From contig NZ_JAGSYI010000001.1 in the NCBI RefSeq assembly GCF_025685625.1, positions 1,736,001-1,800,000 on the forward strand: a stretch of 64,000 nucleotides of DNA. Direction: 5' to 3'. A model generated the notes under the pieces. It was not told the origin of the DNA, ran no database searches, and worked only from the letters and a program-made list of their open reading frames with translations. Shown here piece by piece: positions 46,186 through 55,495 of the stretch; within the stretch, counting starts at the first letter, position 1, and every line of letters starts with the position of its first letter. The translations under genes and the position numbers were made by a program. This stretch comes from Acidicapsa acidisoli. Its GTDB lineage: Bacteria; Acidobacteriota; Terriglobia; Terriglobales; Acidobacteriaceae.

Positions 46186-46944
46186 ATGGCTCTAGCGAAT
46201 CAAATTTCAGCTCCGCCTCAACGGGATGCTGGACCGAACCTCGGCGTCCTGGCAATTCTCTACACCGTACTTTTTAATGCCGGGCTTTACCCAGTTACTG
46301 CCCTCGCCGGAAAACCTTATTGGCCAGGCCCCTGGGAGTCAGCCAGCGTCATCGTTTCCTACTTCCAAAGTCATGGCGCGGCTGTGCTTACCTGCCTGTT
46401 TTTGCAGTCTGGCGCCACGATTTGTCTGGGACTTTTTGCGGCATCGGTTGTTGGGCGATTGCATTTCCTCGGGGTTCGCGCTGCTGGTCTCTGGATCGCC
46501 TTGCTGGGAGGATTTTTGACCGTCTTCAATGGCATCGCCGCCAGCCTAATGGTCTGGACGATGATTCGTCCCGAGATTATCGGTCAGCCCTCGGCGCTGC
46601 TGCCGCTCTATTACCTCTCTTACGCCTTCGGGGGGCCTGGCTTCTCTATTCCGATGGGTCTTTTCATGGCAGGCGTCTGCGTTCCCGCCCTCATCGTGAA
46701 ACTTCTGCCGAGATGGATGGTCATCTTCGGGCTGGTGCTGGCCGTGGCCGGAGAACTGAGTTGGTTTCACCTGATCAGTCCCGGCGCGTTGTTCCTGATC
46801 CCGCTGACGCGTTTTCCCGGCTTTGTCTGGCTCATCGCATTGGGTTTTGTTCTACCCAGGACCAGAATGTCTTCTCTCAGGCAATCGTTCTCGAACGGTT
46901 CGTCGGACGTTCACGCGGGCCCGCTGCAACCTGCGCGAGGCTGA
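46186..46944 (+). CDS. Multi-pass membrane protein, unknown function
   Basis: I do not recognise the family. The protein (252 residues) has about seven hydrophobic stretches and a short cytoplasmic N-terminus. The AAGGAGG site at 46173-46179 best fits the ATG at 46186; another ATG two codons upstream is too close to it. It is the second gene of the TetR-controlled pair. The two membrane proteins may form one complex, or simply respond to the same effector. Confidence 0.75.
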   Translation: MALANQISAPPQRDAGPNLGVLAILYTVLFNAGLYPVTALAGKPYWPGPWESASVIVSYFQSHGAAVLTCLFLQSGATICLGLFAASVVGRLHFLGVRAAGLWIALLGGFLTVFNGIAASLMVWTMIRPEIIGQPSALLPLYYLSYAFGGPGFSIPMGLFMAGVCVPALIVKLLPRWMVIFGLVLAVAGELSWFHLISPGALFLIPLTRFPGFVWLIALGFVLPRTRMSSLRQSFSNGSSDVHAGPLQPARG

Positions 46945-47142
46945 CATCGGAAATAAGTTACCAACTTCGTGTTTTGGGGGCGCAGGTATCGGAAGTTTAT
47001 GCACGATCTCCGATTCTGCCCGTTATTCCTTTGATTCCTTTGGGATTTGAACGCACATTCGCACTGCTTTCACAGCATATTTACCGATTTCGAGGCATAC
47101 TGTTCGCAGCAACCGCAAGTAAGAGAGCGGACAGGAGACCGA

Positions 47143-48318
47143 ATGCCCACTTCTACGATCTCGTACTTGTGGCGTGACCCCGGCGCGGCGCGCACTTACC
47201 AAACCGGAGTCTCTCTCCACAGCCACACCAACCAGTCCCAGGAAACCCTGGACTTCGTGGCTGACTGGGGATGCCAATACAAGCTGATCCGTCCCTTGCT
47301 GAACCGTCTTGAGCAGCGCTCACACAATAACCATGGCATTCCGATCAATTGGGCCCGCAGCTACTGGACTCCGCCGCTTACTCCCAAGCTGGCCTTTGAT
47401 CTTGAGAGCCGCCAGATCGAAAAGCTCAACGTGGCCGCGCTCGTTTCGGTTTCCGACCACGATAACATTCAGGCTCCGCTGTTGCTTCGCTCCGTGCCAT
47501 CAGCGCGTCACATTCCGATCTCGGTGGAATGGACTGCCCCTTACGCCGGTGAACAGAATTCCAAGCAGTACTTCCATCTGGGAATCCACAACCTGCCCAG
47601 CGCACGCGCCAGCGAGTGGATGGAAACTTTGGCTGAGTTCACTGCTCATCCGAACGACGCTCGCCTCACAGAATTACTGGTTGCGCTCAATCAAGAGCCG
47701 AACGTGCTGGTCATTTTCAATCACCCGCTTTGGGATCTCTATCGGATTGGGCAGGACAAGCACGAGTTTCTGGTCAATGAGTTCCTGCAGAAGAACGGCG
47801 CTCATTTTCACGCTCTCGAACTGAACGGCCTTCGCGACTGGGCCGAGAATCGGGCTGTGCGTCGGCTCGCCGAGCGCTGGAATATGCTGCTGATCTCCGG
47901 CGGCGACCGTCATGGCGTCGAACCGAACGCCAACATCAACCTCACCAACGCAACCAGCTTCAACGAGTTCGTCTATGAAGTCCGCAAGGAGCGACGCAGC
48001 TCGGTTCTCTTCATGCCGCAGTACGCCGAACCCTGGAAGCATCGCATCCTTCAGTCCACGATGGACGCGATCCGCAACTATCCCGAGTTCCCGCAGGGAT
48101 CGCGTACGTGGGATCAACGAGTCTACCACCCGGACGCAAACGGAGTGATCCGCCCCTTGAGCGAAATATGGCCCAGCGGACGTCCGCCAAGAACTCTATC
48201 CACCTTGTTAACGATGGTGCGTATGATGGGCACAGGACCGTTCTCGAGCAGCCTTCGTTATGCCTGGAGCGACTCAAGCCAACTCCGCTTCGAACTGGGA
48301 GACCAGGAAGCATACTAG
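47143..48318 (+). CDS. PHP-domain-like phosphoesterase
   Basis: The 391-residue protein shows a PHP-type metal-binding pattern. It has HSH near residue 28 (GVSLHSHTN), SDHDN (VSVSDHDNIQ), a later HLGIH, NHP in FNHPLWDL and GDRH near residue 258. PHP domains hydrolyse phosphate esters with three metals; the specific substrate is unknown. I chose the ATG at 47143 with AGGAG before it; the frame is open to 47047. A GT4 glycosyltransferase gene follows 98 bases later in the same direction, and the pair probably works on the same glycoconjugate (inference). Confidence 0.8.
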   Translation: MPTSTISYLWRDPGAARTYQTGVSLHSHTNQSQETLDFVADWGCQYKLIRPLLNRLEQRSHNNHGIPINWARSYWTPPLTPKLAFDLESRQIEKLNVAALVSVSDHDNIQAPLLLRSVPSARHIPISVEWTAPYAGEQNSKQYFHLGIHNLPSARASEWMETLAEFTAHPNDARLTELLVALNQEPNVLVIFNHPLWDLYRIGQDKHEFLVNEFLQKNGAHFHALELNGLRDWAENRAVRRLAERWNMLLISGGDRHGVEPNANINLTNATSFNEFVYEVRKERRSSVLFMPQYAEPWKHRILQSTMDAIRNYPEFPQGSRTWDQRVYHPDANGVIRPLSEIWPSGRPPRTLSTLLTMVRMMGTGPFSSSLRYAWSDSSQLRFELGDQEAY

Positions 48319-48416
48319 ACTTCATTCGCAATGACGTCCCGGGTTTTGATTCAGCTTACGATGGTCGAAGACTGGGATTCTCGCCAATCACCACAAGTAC
48401 ACGCCCAACCTGCCTA

Positions 48417-49643
48417 ATGTCGACCAATCAACCGCGAGTAGCGTACTTTCCGGACTCCTTCCATGAAGTCAACGGAGTTGCGCACACCAGCCGTCATTTC
48501 GAAGCCTTCGCCCGGCGACAAAATCTTCCGTTCCTCTGCATCCGCGCCGGAGACCGGTCCGAAAGCGGAGGTCAGGCCTTTATCGAAGACGGCAATGTGT
48601 GGACGCTTGAGCTGCCGCGTGGCATTTTCTCTTTTGCCTTGGAAAAAGACCTTCGATTTGACCCGGCATTTCCTCGCCACATCCCCATGATGGGAGAGGT
48701 TCTCGACCGCTTCCAACCCGATCTGATCCACATTACCGGCCCCAGCGAAGTCGGCATGCTCGGCGCGGGTCTTGCCTACCATCGCGACCTTCCCCTTGCT
48801 GCCTCCTGGCATACTAACGTGCATGAATACCTGGCCCGCCGCTCCGACTGGCTTCTGCGCATGCTGCCCGAGCGCCATTCGCAATCCACCGGCAGGAAGA
48901 TTCAAGACCTGACTTTGGCTGCGGCGGCTCGCTTTTACTCGATCGCCAAAGTACTTTTCGCCCCCAATATCGAACTCTGCGAATTGCTCGAATCCTCGAC
49001 GGGCCGTCCCTGCTTCCTGATGCCGCGCGGCGTCGATACGCAGCTCTTCAGCCCAGCCAAGCGACCGGCCACAGAATTGGATGCACCATTCGTCCTAGGA
49101 TTCGTCGGCCGCTTGTCGGTTGAGAAGAACATTACGCATCTGGCTACCATCCATGACAAGCTATTGGCCCAGGGTCATACAAATTTCCGCTTCCTGATCA
49201 TCGGCCACGGCGCTGAGGAGCAGTGGCTCCGCGATCACATGAGTCATGCGGAATTTCCCGGCGTGCTTCATGGCGAGGCGCTCGCACAGGCCTACGCCAG
49301 CATGGATCTTTTTGTTTTTCCATCGCATACCGATACCTTCGGCAATGTTGTTCTCGAAGCTATGGCCAGCGGAGTTCCGGCTATCGTCACGCCTGACGGC
49401 GGCCCGCGCTACATCGTTCGGGATACCGACGGCGCTGACGCCACGGGAAGGATCGTCCCAGACGAAGGGTTCACCGCCGTAATCGCCGGGCTGTTGACTG
49501 ATGCAGCAAAGCTGGCCTCCATGCGAAGCGCCGCAAGGTCGCACGCTCTGACGGCATCTTGGGATGCGGTCTTCGAGGGCGTTTACGCGGGCTATCAGGG
49601 CATCCTGCCGGCCTCTCGCGAACTGACCGCCGCCGCATCGTAG
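48417..49643 (+). CDS. GT4-family glycosyltransferase
   Basis: The protein (408 residues) is a GT-B retaining glycosyltransferase. The N-terminal domain holds FPDSFHEVNGVAHTSR, an acceptor-loop motif seen in the PimB/SQD2 type. The C-terminal domain has FVGRLSVEKNI and the EX7E donor-binding stretch in HTDTFGNVVLEAMASGVPAI. It probably transfers a sugar to a lipid or other acceptor from a nucleotide-sugar. The frame is open back to 48108, but that part reads through the end of the PHP gene; the ATG at 48417 gives a normal N-terminus, although no strong ribosome-binding site precedes it. Confidence 0.9.
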   Translation: MSTNQPRVAYFPDSFHEVNGVAHTSRHFEAFARRQNLPFLCIRAGDRSESGGQAFIEDGNVWTLELPRGIFSFALEKDLRFDPAFPRHIPMMGEVLDRFQPDLIHITGPSEVGMLGAGLAYHRDLPLAASWHTNVHEYLARRSDWLLRMLPERHSQSTGRKIQDLTLAAAARFYSIAKVLFAPNIELCELLESSTGRPCFLMPRGVDTQLFSPAKRPATELDAPFVLGFVGRLSVEKNITHLATIHDKLLAQGHTNFRFLIIGHGAEEQWLRDHMSHAEFPGVLHGEALAQAYASMDLFVFPSHTDTFGNVVLEAMASGVPAIVTPDGGPRYIVRDTDGADATGRIVPDEGFTAVIAGLLTDAAKLASMRSAARSHALTASWDAVFEGVYAGYQGILPASRELTAAAS

Positions 49644-49712
49644 CCGGGCCGCATCCGTCGGCTCAATCGCCCCGCGTTCGCGTACCAAATTCCTCTTCGC
49701 ACCACGTCTCCA

Positions 49713-51440
49713 ATGCGAAGATTAGTCATGCCCAAGCTGCCTTTGTTTCTCACTGTCCTGCTCTGCCTCGTCTCACCGGCTATCGCGCAGTCTCTTCCTC
49801 AGTCTGAGATCGATAAAGATCTCTTCGAAGTCACCATTCCGCAGCTCGAAGGCTTTTATGTCAGCCATAAGTACACCGTCACCCAGGTGGTTCAGTGGCA
49901 CCTGGCGCGTATTCATAAGTACAACGGCATCTATCGCCCGGTAGAAACAGTGCTGGAGAAGGAAGCATTGGCTGCGGCAGCGAAGGAAGACGCTGACAAC
50001 GGCACTGCATCCCATGGGCCTCTGTGGGGCGTGCCGATCGTGATCAAGGCCAACACAAGCATTGCCGGCCAGGTCACTACGGACGGCTGGGCTGGCTACA
50101 CGATTCCTGGCCATGAACTGATCGCGCCACGGGACGCGACCATCGTAGCAAGGCTTCGTTCCGCCGGGGCCATTATCGTTGGCCACACCAATATGCCCGA
50201 CTTTGCCGCCAGCGATACCAACCGTTCGAGTTCCTTCGGCCGCACCGGCAACGCCTACGATGTGCGCTTTTCGCCGGGCGGATCATCCGGCGGCACGGTC
50301 ACGGCGGTCACGTCCAACATGGCCGTGCTTGGCAACGGAACGGACACGGGCAACTCGATTCGAATGCCGTCTGCGACGAGTGCCGTGATCGGAGTCTTTC
50401 CCACGCGCGGTCTGGTAAGTATCGCGGGTATTGCCCCGCTGGATTGGCTGCTCGACAACACTGGACCCATTGCGCGAAATGTCCCTGACGCAGCCATCGC
50501 ACTCTCCGTGATGGCTGGAATGGATGAGAAAGGTGAGCCCGCCCCAGACCCGCTGGACCCGCGCACTGCTGAGTCAACCAAAGCCCAGCCAGGTCCATAT
50601 ACTCGATACCTCAAGCCAGACGCGCTCAAAGGTAAACGCTTCGGAGTCCCGGCATTCATTCTCAAGGGAACCGACGTTCCGTTTCAGGGCATCGCGGCAA
50701 TCGTCCCCAATGATGTAGCGGAGGCGCAGGAGCGCAAGACCGATCTGCCGCTTCGTCCGGAGACTCGTGCGGCCTTCATGAAGTCGCTGGACGGTCTTCG
50801 CGCTGCGGGAGCCGAGATTGTTTTCGACGACTCCATCCTGCCCGATAGCTTCGCCAGAATCGCAAGCCGCGCCGGCACTTTGCCCTATCTTCGAGAGGGA
50901 ACGGAAAACTTCCTGAAAGAGTTCGGACCGGCGCAATACCATTCGCCTGACGAGTACGTGAGAGCCGTCGGAAAGCCACTCCCTGCCACAATCATAGGCA
51001 GCGACGTCTCCGGCGACAGGCGCGGGCTGCCGGCGCAATCGCAGTCCCGCATCGAGACAGACCCGCGAGCTAAAGACAATTACTTCGCGCCCCGCGACAA
51101 GGCTCTGACTATCTTCAACGAAACTCTCGACAGACTGCACCTTGACGGATACGTCTACCCAGCTACGCAGATGCCTCCGCCGGATGAAACCATGCCTCAG
51201 AAGGGCGGGATTAGCGAAGGGCCGCACAGCGAGACCAGTTGGGTGAACATACTCGGCGTTCCGGCTGTCGTCGTTGTTGGGGGATGGTATCCGGGCGGCC
51301 TGCCCTTTGGCTTGGAGATTTCAACAAAACGTTGGCATGACGGGGACCTGCTTGGATGGGCGTACGTTTACGAGCAGTCCACGCATTACCGTCATCCGCC
51401 GGTGCTGGTGGAGCAAGGGCTGTTGCCGAATGCTCCGTAG
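49713..51440 (+). CDS. Exported amidase-signature enzyme
   Basis: The 575-residue enzyme has a signal peptide (LPLFLTVLLCLVSPAIAQS). The amidase-signature triad is visible as K112 (PIVIKAN), S191 in GGSSGG and S215 in DTGNSIR. Length and motifs fit amidases that hydrolyse acyl amides or oligomers; the exported location suggests extracellular substrates. The start could be 49713 or the ATG at 49728, which gives a shorter signal. It ends at a bidirectional terminator shared with the convergent GH13 gene. Confidence 0.92.
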   Translation: MRRLVMPKLPLFLTVLLCLVSPAIAQSLPQSEIDKDLFEVTIPQLEGFYVSHKYTVTQVVQWHLARIHKYNGIYRPVETVLEKEALAAAAKEDADNGTASHGPLWGVPIVIKANTSIAGQVTTDGWAGYTIPGHELIAPRDATIVARLRSAGAIIVGHTNMPDFAASDTNRSSSFGRTGNAYDVRFSPGGSSGGTVTAVTSNMAVLGNGTDTGNSIRMPSATSAVIGVFPTRGLVSIAGIAPLDWLLDNTGPIARNVPDAAIALSVMAGMDEKGEPAPDPLDPRTAESTKAQPGPYTRYLKPDALKGKRFGVPAFILKGTDVPFQGIAAIVPNDVAEAQERKTDLPLRPETRAAFMKSLDGLRAAGAEIVFDDSILPDSFARIASRAGTLPYLREGTENFLKEFGPAQYHSPDEYVRAVGKPLPATIIGSDVSGDRRGLPAQSQSRIETDPRAKDNYFAPRDKALTIFNETLDRLHLDGYVYPATQMPPPDETMPQKGGISEGPHSETSWVNILGVPAVVVVGGWYPGGLPFGLEISTKRWHDGDLLGWAYVYEQSTHYRHPPVLVEQGLLPNAP

Positions 51441-51461
51441 CTTTCAACATTGAGTGCAAAC

Positions 51462-51497
51462 AAAAGCGGGAGTCCAATTTGGACTCCCGCTCTGTTT
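51462..51497. terminator. Bidirectional intrinsic terminator between amidase and GH13 genes
   Basis: A perfect 11-pair stem (51465-51475 with 51481-51491) closes a five-base AATTT loop. It has A-rich sequence on the left and CTGTTTGTG on the right, so it can work on both strands. It separates two convergent genes. Confidence 0.85.
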
Positions 51498-51508
51498 GTG
51501 CCGAAAAG

Positions 51509-53320
51509 CTATTGCACTTCGCCTATATAAACACCGAAGGCAGGCAGTTCAACCTTGTCGATGCTTATAGGGTCAGCAGCCCCCGGAGTCTTCAACAGTG
51601 TCTTGACCTTCGTGCCCGAAACACCGGCGGAAGCAGCGCTGAGATTCACAGTTTGCGGCTCGGCGGTGAAGTTTGTTGCCACGACGACCGCAGAGTGATC
51701 CGAGCCTCTGCGTAGCCAACTCAGCACCTTGGGGTCGTCCGTATTCAGCATCACGTTCTCGCCTGAGAGGAACGCCGGATTCGTCTTCTTGAGCTTGATT
51801 AGAGCTTCGTACCAGTTCAGCAGCGAATTGGGATCCGACTCTTCCGCTTTCACGTTGATCTCGGCCTTGTTCGGAGGGACGGGCAGCCACGGTTTGGCCT
51901 TGGAAAATCCCGCGTTGACCGAGTCATCCCATTGCATCGGCGTGCGCTCGCCATCGCGGCCCTTGTCCTTCGGCCATCCTGTCAGCCCAACCGGGTCCTT
52001 CACATCATCCTTGCGCGTAGGAGGCGTCGTCTTCATCCCCAGTTCGGCGCCGTAGTAGAAGAGCGACGTCCCACGGCTTGCGAAAAGAATCGTTGAAATC
52101 ACCCGCGTAATGTCGGTGTCGTGTACGCCGTCGCCGTAGCGGGCGTCGATGCGGGGATTGTCGTGGTTGTCGAAGACCAGCAGCGGTTCGTTGCCCTCGA
52201 TCTTCGTCTCCACATCATCCAGCTTGCTACGGAAGGTTGCCACGTTCAGCTTATTGATGAATCCTAGCTGCGTATCCATCGGCAGCTCAAACTCAGGTTT
52301 TTCCTTGGTTCCGTACATGTTCAGCAGATCTTTGACGGTTGGCACATACGTTTCGCCAATCATCACCCGCCGGCCCGGGAAAGTATTTGGATTCACGCTG
52401 TCTTCCACCTTGCGAACATGCTGCAACACGTCATAAACCTGGGGCAGATTATTGGTCATGGCATCATCAAGAGCCACATCGCCATAGGCATTCAGGTAGG
52501 TCTTGCCCTCCTTGTCCTTCAACTCCTTGTCGTCGCGCCATTGCGGGTCTTCAAACAGTGTCGTGATCGCGTCGAAGCGGAATCCGGCGACGCCCTTCTT
52601 CATCCAGAAATTCAAGATGTCGTCGAAGGCCTTTTCGACCGCTGGGTTATTCCAGTTGAAGTCCGGTTGTTGGATGTAGAACTTGTGATAGTAGTATTGC
52701 CGCGTCTTCTCATCCCATTCCCAGGCAGAGTGGCCAAAATCGGACTGCCAGTTGTTCGGCGGCTGGCCTTTGTCGGTGGCTGTTTCTCCTTTGCCATCCC
52801 TCCACACGTACCAGTTGCGCTTTGGATTATCCCGGGAACTGCGCGATTCGAGGAACCACTTGTGCTTGTCGGAGGAGTGATTCATCACCATGTCCATCAC
52901 GACGCGGATGTTATGCTTCTTCGCTTCAGCTACCAACCGGTCGAAGTCTGCCATCGTGCCATACTGCGGGTCGATCGCCTCGTAATCGGAGATGTCATAG
53001 CCAAAGTCAACCTGCGGCGAGGGATAGCAGGGCGTGATCCAGATCGCGTCGACGCCGAGTTTTTGCAGGTAATCGAGGTGCGCGGTGATCCCGTTCAGAT
53101 CTCCGATCCCATCTCCATTCGAGTCCTGAAAGCTGCGCGGGTAGATCTCGTAAATCACAGCGTTTTTCCACCAGTTTTCCAAACTGCCGGCGGAAGAATG
53201 GTGAACAGCGGAAGGCTTGGAATCAGGCGTCTGGCCCGTCCCCGGCGGCGCCGCGATTCCAAGGGACATGGCTGAGGAGAGCCCGGCCGCGAGGAACGCG
53301 TTGAGGTTCTTGCGATTCAT
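51509..53320 (-). CDS. Exported GH13 alpha-glucosidase-like enzyme
   Basis: The 603-residue enzyme has a signal peptide (residues about 1-25) and a complete GH13 set. VMDMVMNHSSD is region I; the nucleophile is D250 in GFRFDAI; the acid/base is E323 in IGETYV; the transition-state Asp is D387 in NHDNPR. The family-typical loop RNWYVWRDGKG and strand order point to the oligo-1,6-glucosidase/alpha-glucosidase branch. It should hydrolyse short alpha-glucans outside the cytoplasm; an alpha-1,4 versus 1,6 preference cannot be told. The 234-base upstream gap has the promoter, but no box pair was clear. Confidence 0.93.
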   Translation of the reverse strand: MNRKNLNAFLAAGLSSAMSLGIAAPPGTGQTPDSKPSAVHHSSAGSLENWWKNAVIYEIYPRSFQDSNGDGIGDLNGITAHLDYLQKLGVDAIWITPCYPSPQVDFGYDISDYEAIDPQYGTMADFDRLVAEAKKHNIRVVMDMVMNHSSDKHKWFLESRSSRDNPKRNWYVWRDGKGETATDKGQPPNNWQSDFGHSAWEWDEKTRQYYYHKFYIQQPDFNWNNPAVEKAFDDILNFWMKKGVAGFRFDAITTLFEDPQWRDDKELKDKEGKTYLNAYGDVALDDAMTNNLPQVYDVLQHVRKVEDSVNPNTFPGRRVMIGETYVPTVKDLLNMYGTKEKPEFELPMDTQLGFINKLNVATFRSKLDDVETKIEGNEPLLVFDNHDNPRIDARYGDGVHDTDITRVISTILFASRGTSLFYYGAELGMKTTPPTRKDDVKDPVGLTGWPKDKGRDGERTPMQWDDSVNAGFSKAKPWLPVPPNKAEINVKAEESDPNSLLNWYEALIKLKKTNPAFLSGENVMLNTDDPKVLSWLRRGSDHSAVVVATNFTAEPQTVNLSAASAGVSGTKVKTLLKTPGAADPISIDKVELPAFGVYIGEVQ

Positions 53321-53554
53321 TCGGTGTTACCTCCGGTTATCGCCCGCGGCTCGGTCTTCCGGCAGCGGTGTGACTTCGTCAAACTAATGCATTGGTGCGC
53401 AATTTGTACACGCATTTATGCGGCAATAAGATCGCACCTATCCCAAGCCAATTGAATGGGTTTCACGCATTTTCAAGATGGACTACCGTGGTATCGATTT
53501 ATCTAGAGGTTTAGCGCGATCTGCCGTCTCAGTTCAAGGATATTGCCCCGGTCG
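53321..53554. other. Short non-coding stretch between GH13 and AsmA-like genes
   Basis: The gap holds the promoter region of the GH13 gene on the minus strand, and no clear terminator for the AsmA-like gene's right-hand neighbours. I saw no convincing sigma-70 boxes or operator repeat beyond short AT-rich patches. Confidence 0.4.
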
Positions 53555-55384
53555 TCAGGGCTGTGCAGTATCGTCCCTTTTCCCCAGACGATTGAACTCG
53601 ACCCCGAACTCGGGGTCCTTGCGAGTGCCGGAGACGTGAATCGGCACGTCGGTCCCAGCGCCATTTTTCTTGAGATATCGGTCGGCAGGTTTTAGCAGAA
53701 AACCCTTCCATCCGCCGACCATCTCGGAAAGGGTTGCATCCATTCGCGCATCGCCTTCAAAGCTCAGTGTTCCACCCTGCAATCCATAGGCGCCGTGGGC
53801 GAGTATCTTTGCCCCTGGCACCTGGTATTCGAGGTCCGGCAGTTGCAGCGTGCCATCCGCGAGCTTGAAATGGCCGTGCATATCGGATAACACGCTTGTG
53901 GGATCGGTTGTTTTCACCTCGTGCGGCTTACCCTGGCCCCGAAGGCTGAGCTGTTCGATCCGCCCTTGCATTTTGTCGTTGTTGAATCGCGCCTGAGACA
54001 AGTGAAATTCGCCGTCCATCCTCAATCGATCCCAGATGGTTACATCCCCGGAAGGCGGATTGGGTGGGAGATGAAAGCTTGTTTCAAGAGTCAGACCTCC
54101 CGTCATAAATACTGTCTGAGCATCTTCGGAAATATGCAGGATATCTTCAATCCGTCCACGGTCGACCGTAACTTGCAGTCGGATGTCGTGCCCGTGGCCG
54201 CTAGAAAGTACATCACGACCTGCTCCAGTTGCCCGAACTACCTGTCCTCGCGCTACAAAGTGGGTGTGGCCCAGTGTCGCCTCTACCGGTTGCAGCCATG
54301 TGTCGCCGTTCGTGCCGTCCACGATTGCATGAAAGTGCGTGGTCAGCGGCACACCTGTCTCTTTGGCCACCCGTTCGAGTCGAAAATCAGGCGTCTCTGT
54401 CTGCCCGTCCGCCTCGATCTTTCGCAGTGTTCCGGTGTAGTGGCCGGTCGAGGAGAGAATGCCGGCAATGCCCTTGATCGTGCTCAGGTCGGCGTGGTCG
54501 AAGTGGTAGTCGCCCTCGACGGGCAATTCTCCGGGATCGCTCGGAGTCCACGGCCCGGCGTAGCCCGTGGAACGGATCGTTCCCACCGGTTTGGGATTGG
54601 TCATATCCACCGTGAACGCGATCCTGCCGCTCTGCTCATCGGGAATAAGCGTCATGTGAGCGAAATCGAACTCCAGTGGAACCTTTGGCGGCTTTCCCGG
54701 CTCCGGATTCCTCTCAATGACCAGTGTCGCGTCCTGGCATTCGATCTTTCGCACGATAACTCGCGGCATCGGAATGAGGCTCGTCCCCGAACTCGGCGGC
54801 TGCACGGCGTTCGATTGGGGTGTTCCCGCACTTCCGGTCGCCGGGGCTTCGGGGGTTGATTGAGACTGGCCCAGATGTGGCCGATCCTGCTTCGGAGGAA
54901 GCAAGACCCGCACACCCTCCACATGCACTCCGGAGATTTCAATCGGCTTACCCGGCCTCATGTGCCACGAAGCATGAAAACGCAGCTCCTTCACCACGAT
55001 CCACGGTTCAGTGCGCCAGGGCGCTTGTTCCGTTTGACCTGCTGACGCATCTTCGGTTGCAACGGCTTCGGCCGGCAGCCAGATCCGCAGTTCGTGGCCC
55101 TCCACCCAGAATCCATCCAGAATCGAGACGCGCAAGTCGCCCAGATCCACCTTCGCATGAAACCGTTGCTCCAGTGTGTCAATCAGCCTGGCCCGCAGTA
55201 TCGGCTCAGCGCGATGGAAAAGAAATGCGACCGTTCCCGCCACAGCTGCGCCGAGGATCAACAGCGCAGCCCCGATCCAGAGCAGCCATCTGGCTAAGCG
55301 GGATAAGCGGCGCTTGGGCTGCGACGGTGCGACTTTCTCAGATTGTTCCCTGTTTCCAGTTGCGCCGTCCTCCGTATTTGCCAT
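53555..55384 (-). CDS. AsmA-like/DUF748-like membrane-anchored protein
   Basis: The 609-residue protein has a charged N-terminus (residues 1-30), one membrane segment (about 31-53, WLLWIGAALLILGAAVAGTVAFLF) and a long beta-rich periplasmic part. The latter begins with the AsmA-type arms DTLEQRFHAKVDLGDLRVSILDG and VEGHELRIW. Such proteins resemble bridge-like lipid transporters or outer-membrane biogenesis factors; I can claim only the type. A Pro/Thr-rich insert lies at about 165-200. It overlaps no neighbour, and a long hairpin separates it from the DJ-1/PfpI gene upstream. Confidence 0.75.
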   Translation of the reverse strand: MANTEDGATGNREQSEKVAPSQPKRRLSRLARWLLWIGAALLILGAAVAGTVAFLFHRAEPILRARLIDTLEQRFHAKVDLGDLRVSILDGFWVEGHELRIWLPAEAVATEDASAGQTEQAPWRTEPWIVVKELRFHASWHMRPGKPIEISGVHVEGVRVLLPPKQDRPHLGQSQSTPEAPATGSAGTPQSNAVQPPSSGTSLIPMPRVIVRKIECQDATLVIERNPEPGKPPKVPLEFDFAHMTLIPDEQSGRIAFTVDMTNPKPVGTIRSTGYAGPWTPSDPGELPVEGDYHFDHADLSTIKGIAGILSSTGHYTGTLRKIEADGQTETPDFRLERVAKETGVPLTTHFHAIVDGTNGDTWLQPVEATLGHTHFVARGQVVRATGAGRDVLSSGHGHDIRLQVTVDRGRIEDILHISEDAQTVFMTGGLTLETSFHLPPNPPSGDVTIWDRLRMDGEFHLSQARFNNDKMQGRIEQLSLRGQGKPHEVKTTDPTSVLSDMHGHFKLADGTLQLPDLEYQVPGAKILAHGAYGLQGGTLSFEGDARMDATLSEMVGGWKGFLLKPADRYLKKNGAGTDVPIHVSGTRKDPEFGVEFNRLGKRDDTAQP

Positions 55385-55438
55385 TGTTCAGCCCCCGATC
55401 CCCGTCACCCATTCGTCAAGGCTCTCCGATAGGACGCA

Positions 55439-55481
55439 GCTTGCGCCTGAATGGCTGCCTCGGCGTTATTCAGGCGTAAGC
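55439..55481. repeat. Long inverted repeat between the pfpI-like and AsmA-like genes
   Basis: GCTTGCGCCTGAAT (55439-55452) pairs with ATTCAGGCGTAAGC (55468-55481) with one G-T wobble, a 14-pair stem with a 15-base loop. No T-run follows on either strand, so it is a structured intergenic element instead of a standard terminator. Confidence 0.75.
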
Positions 55482-55495
55482 CAGCGGTCTGGTAG

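Noticed and set aside
46320-47177. A 285-codon plus-strand open frame in another phase
   Set aside because: It overlaps the membrane-protein gene, which has a strong ribosome-binding site and hydrophobic segments; the alternative is Arg-rich with no motif.
53921-54859. A 312-codon plus-strand open frame
   Set aside because: It is antisense to the AsmA-like gene, is rich in Arg and Cys, and has no domain.
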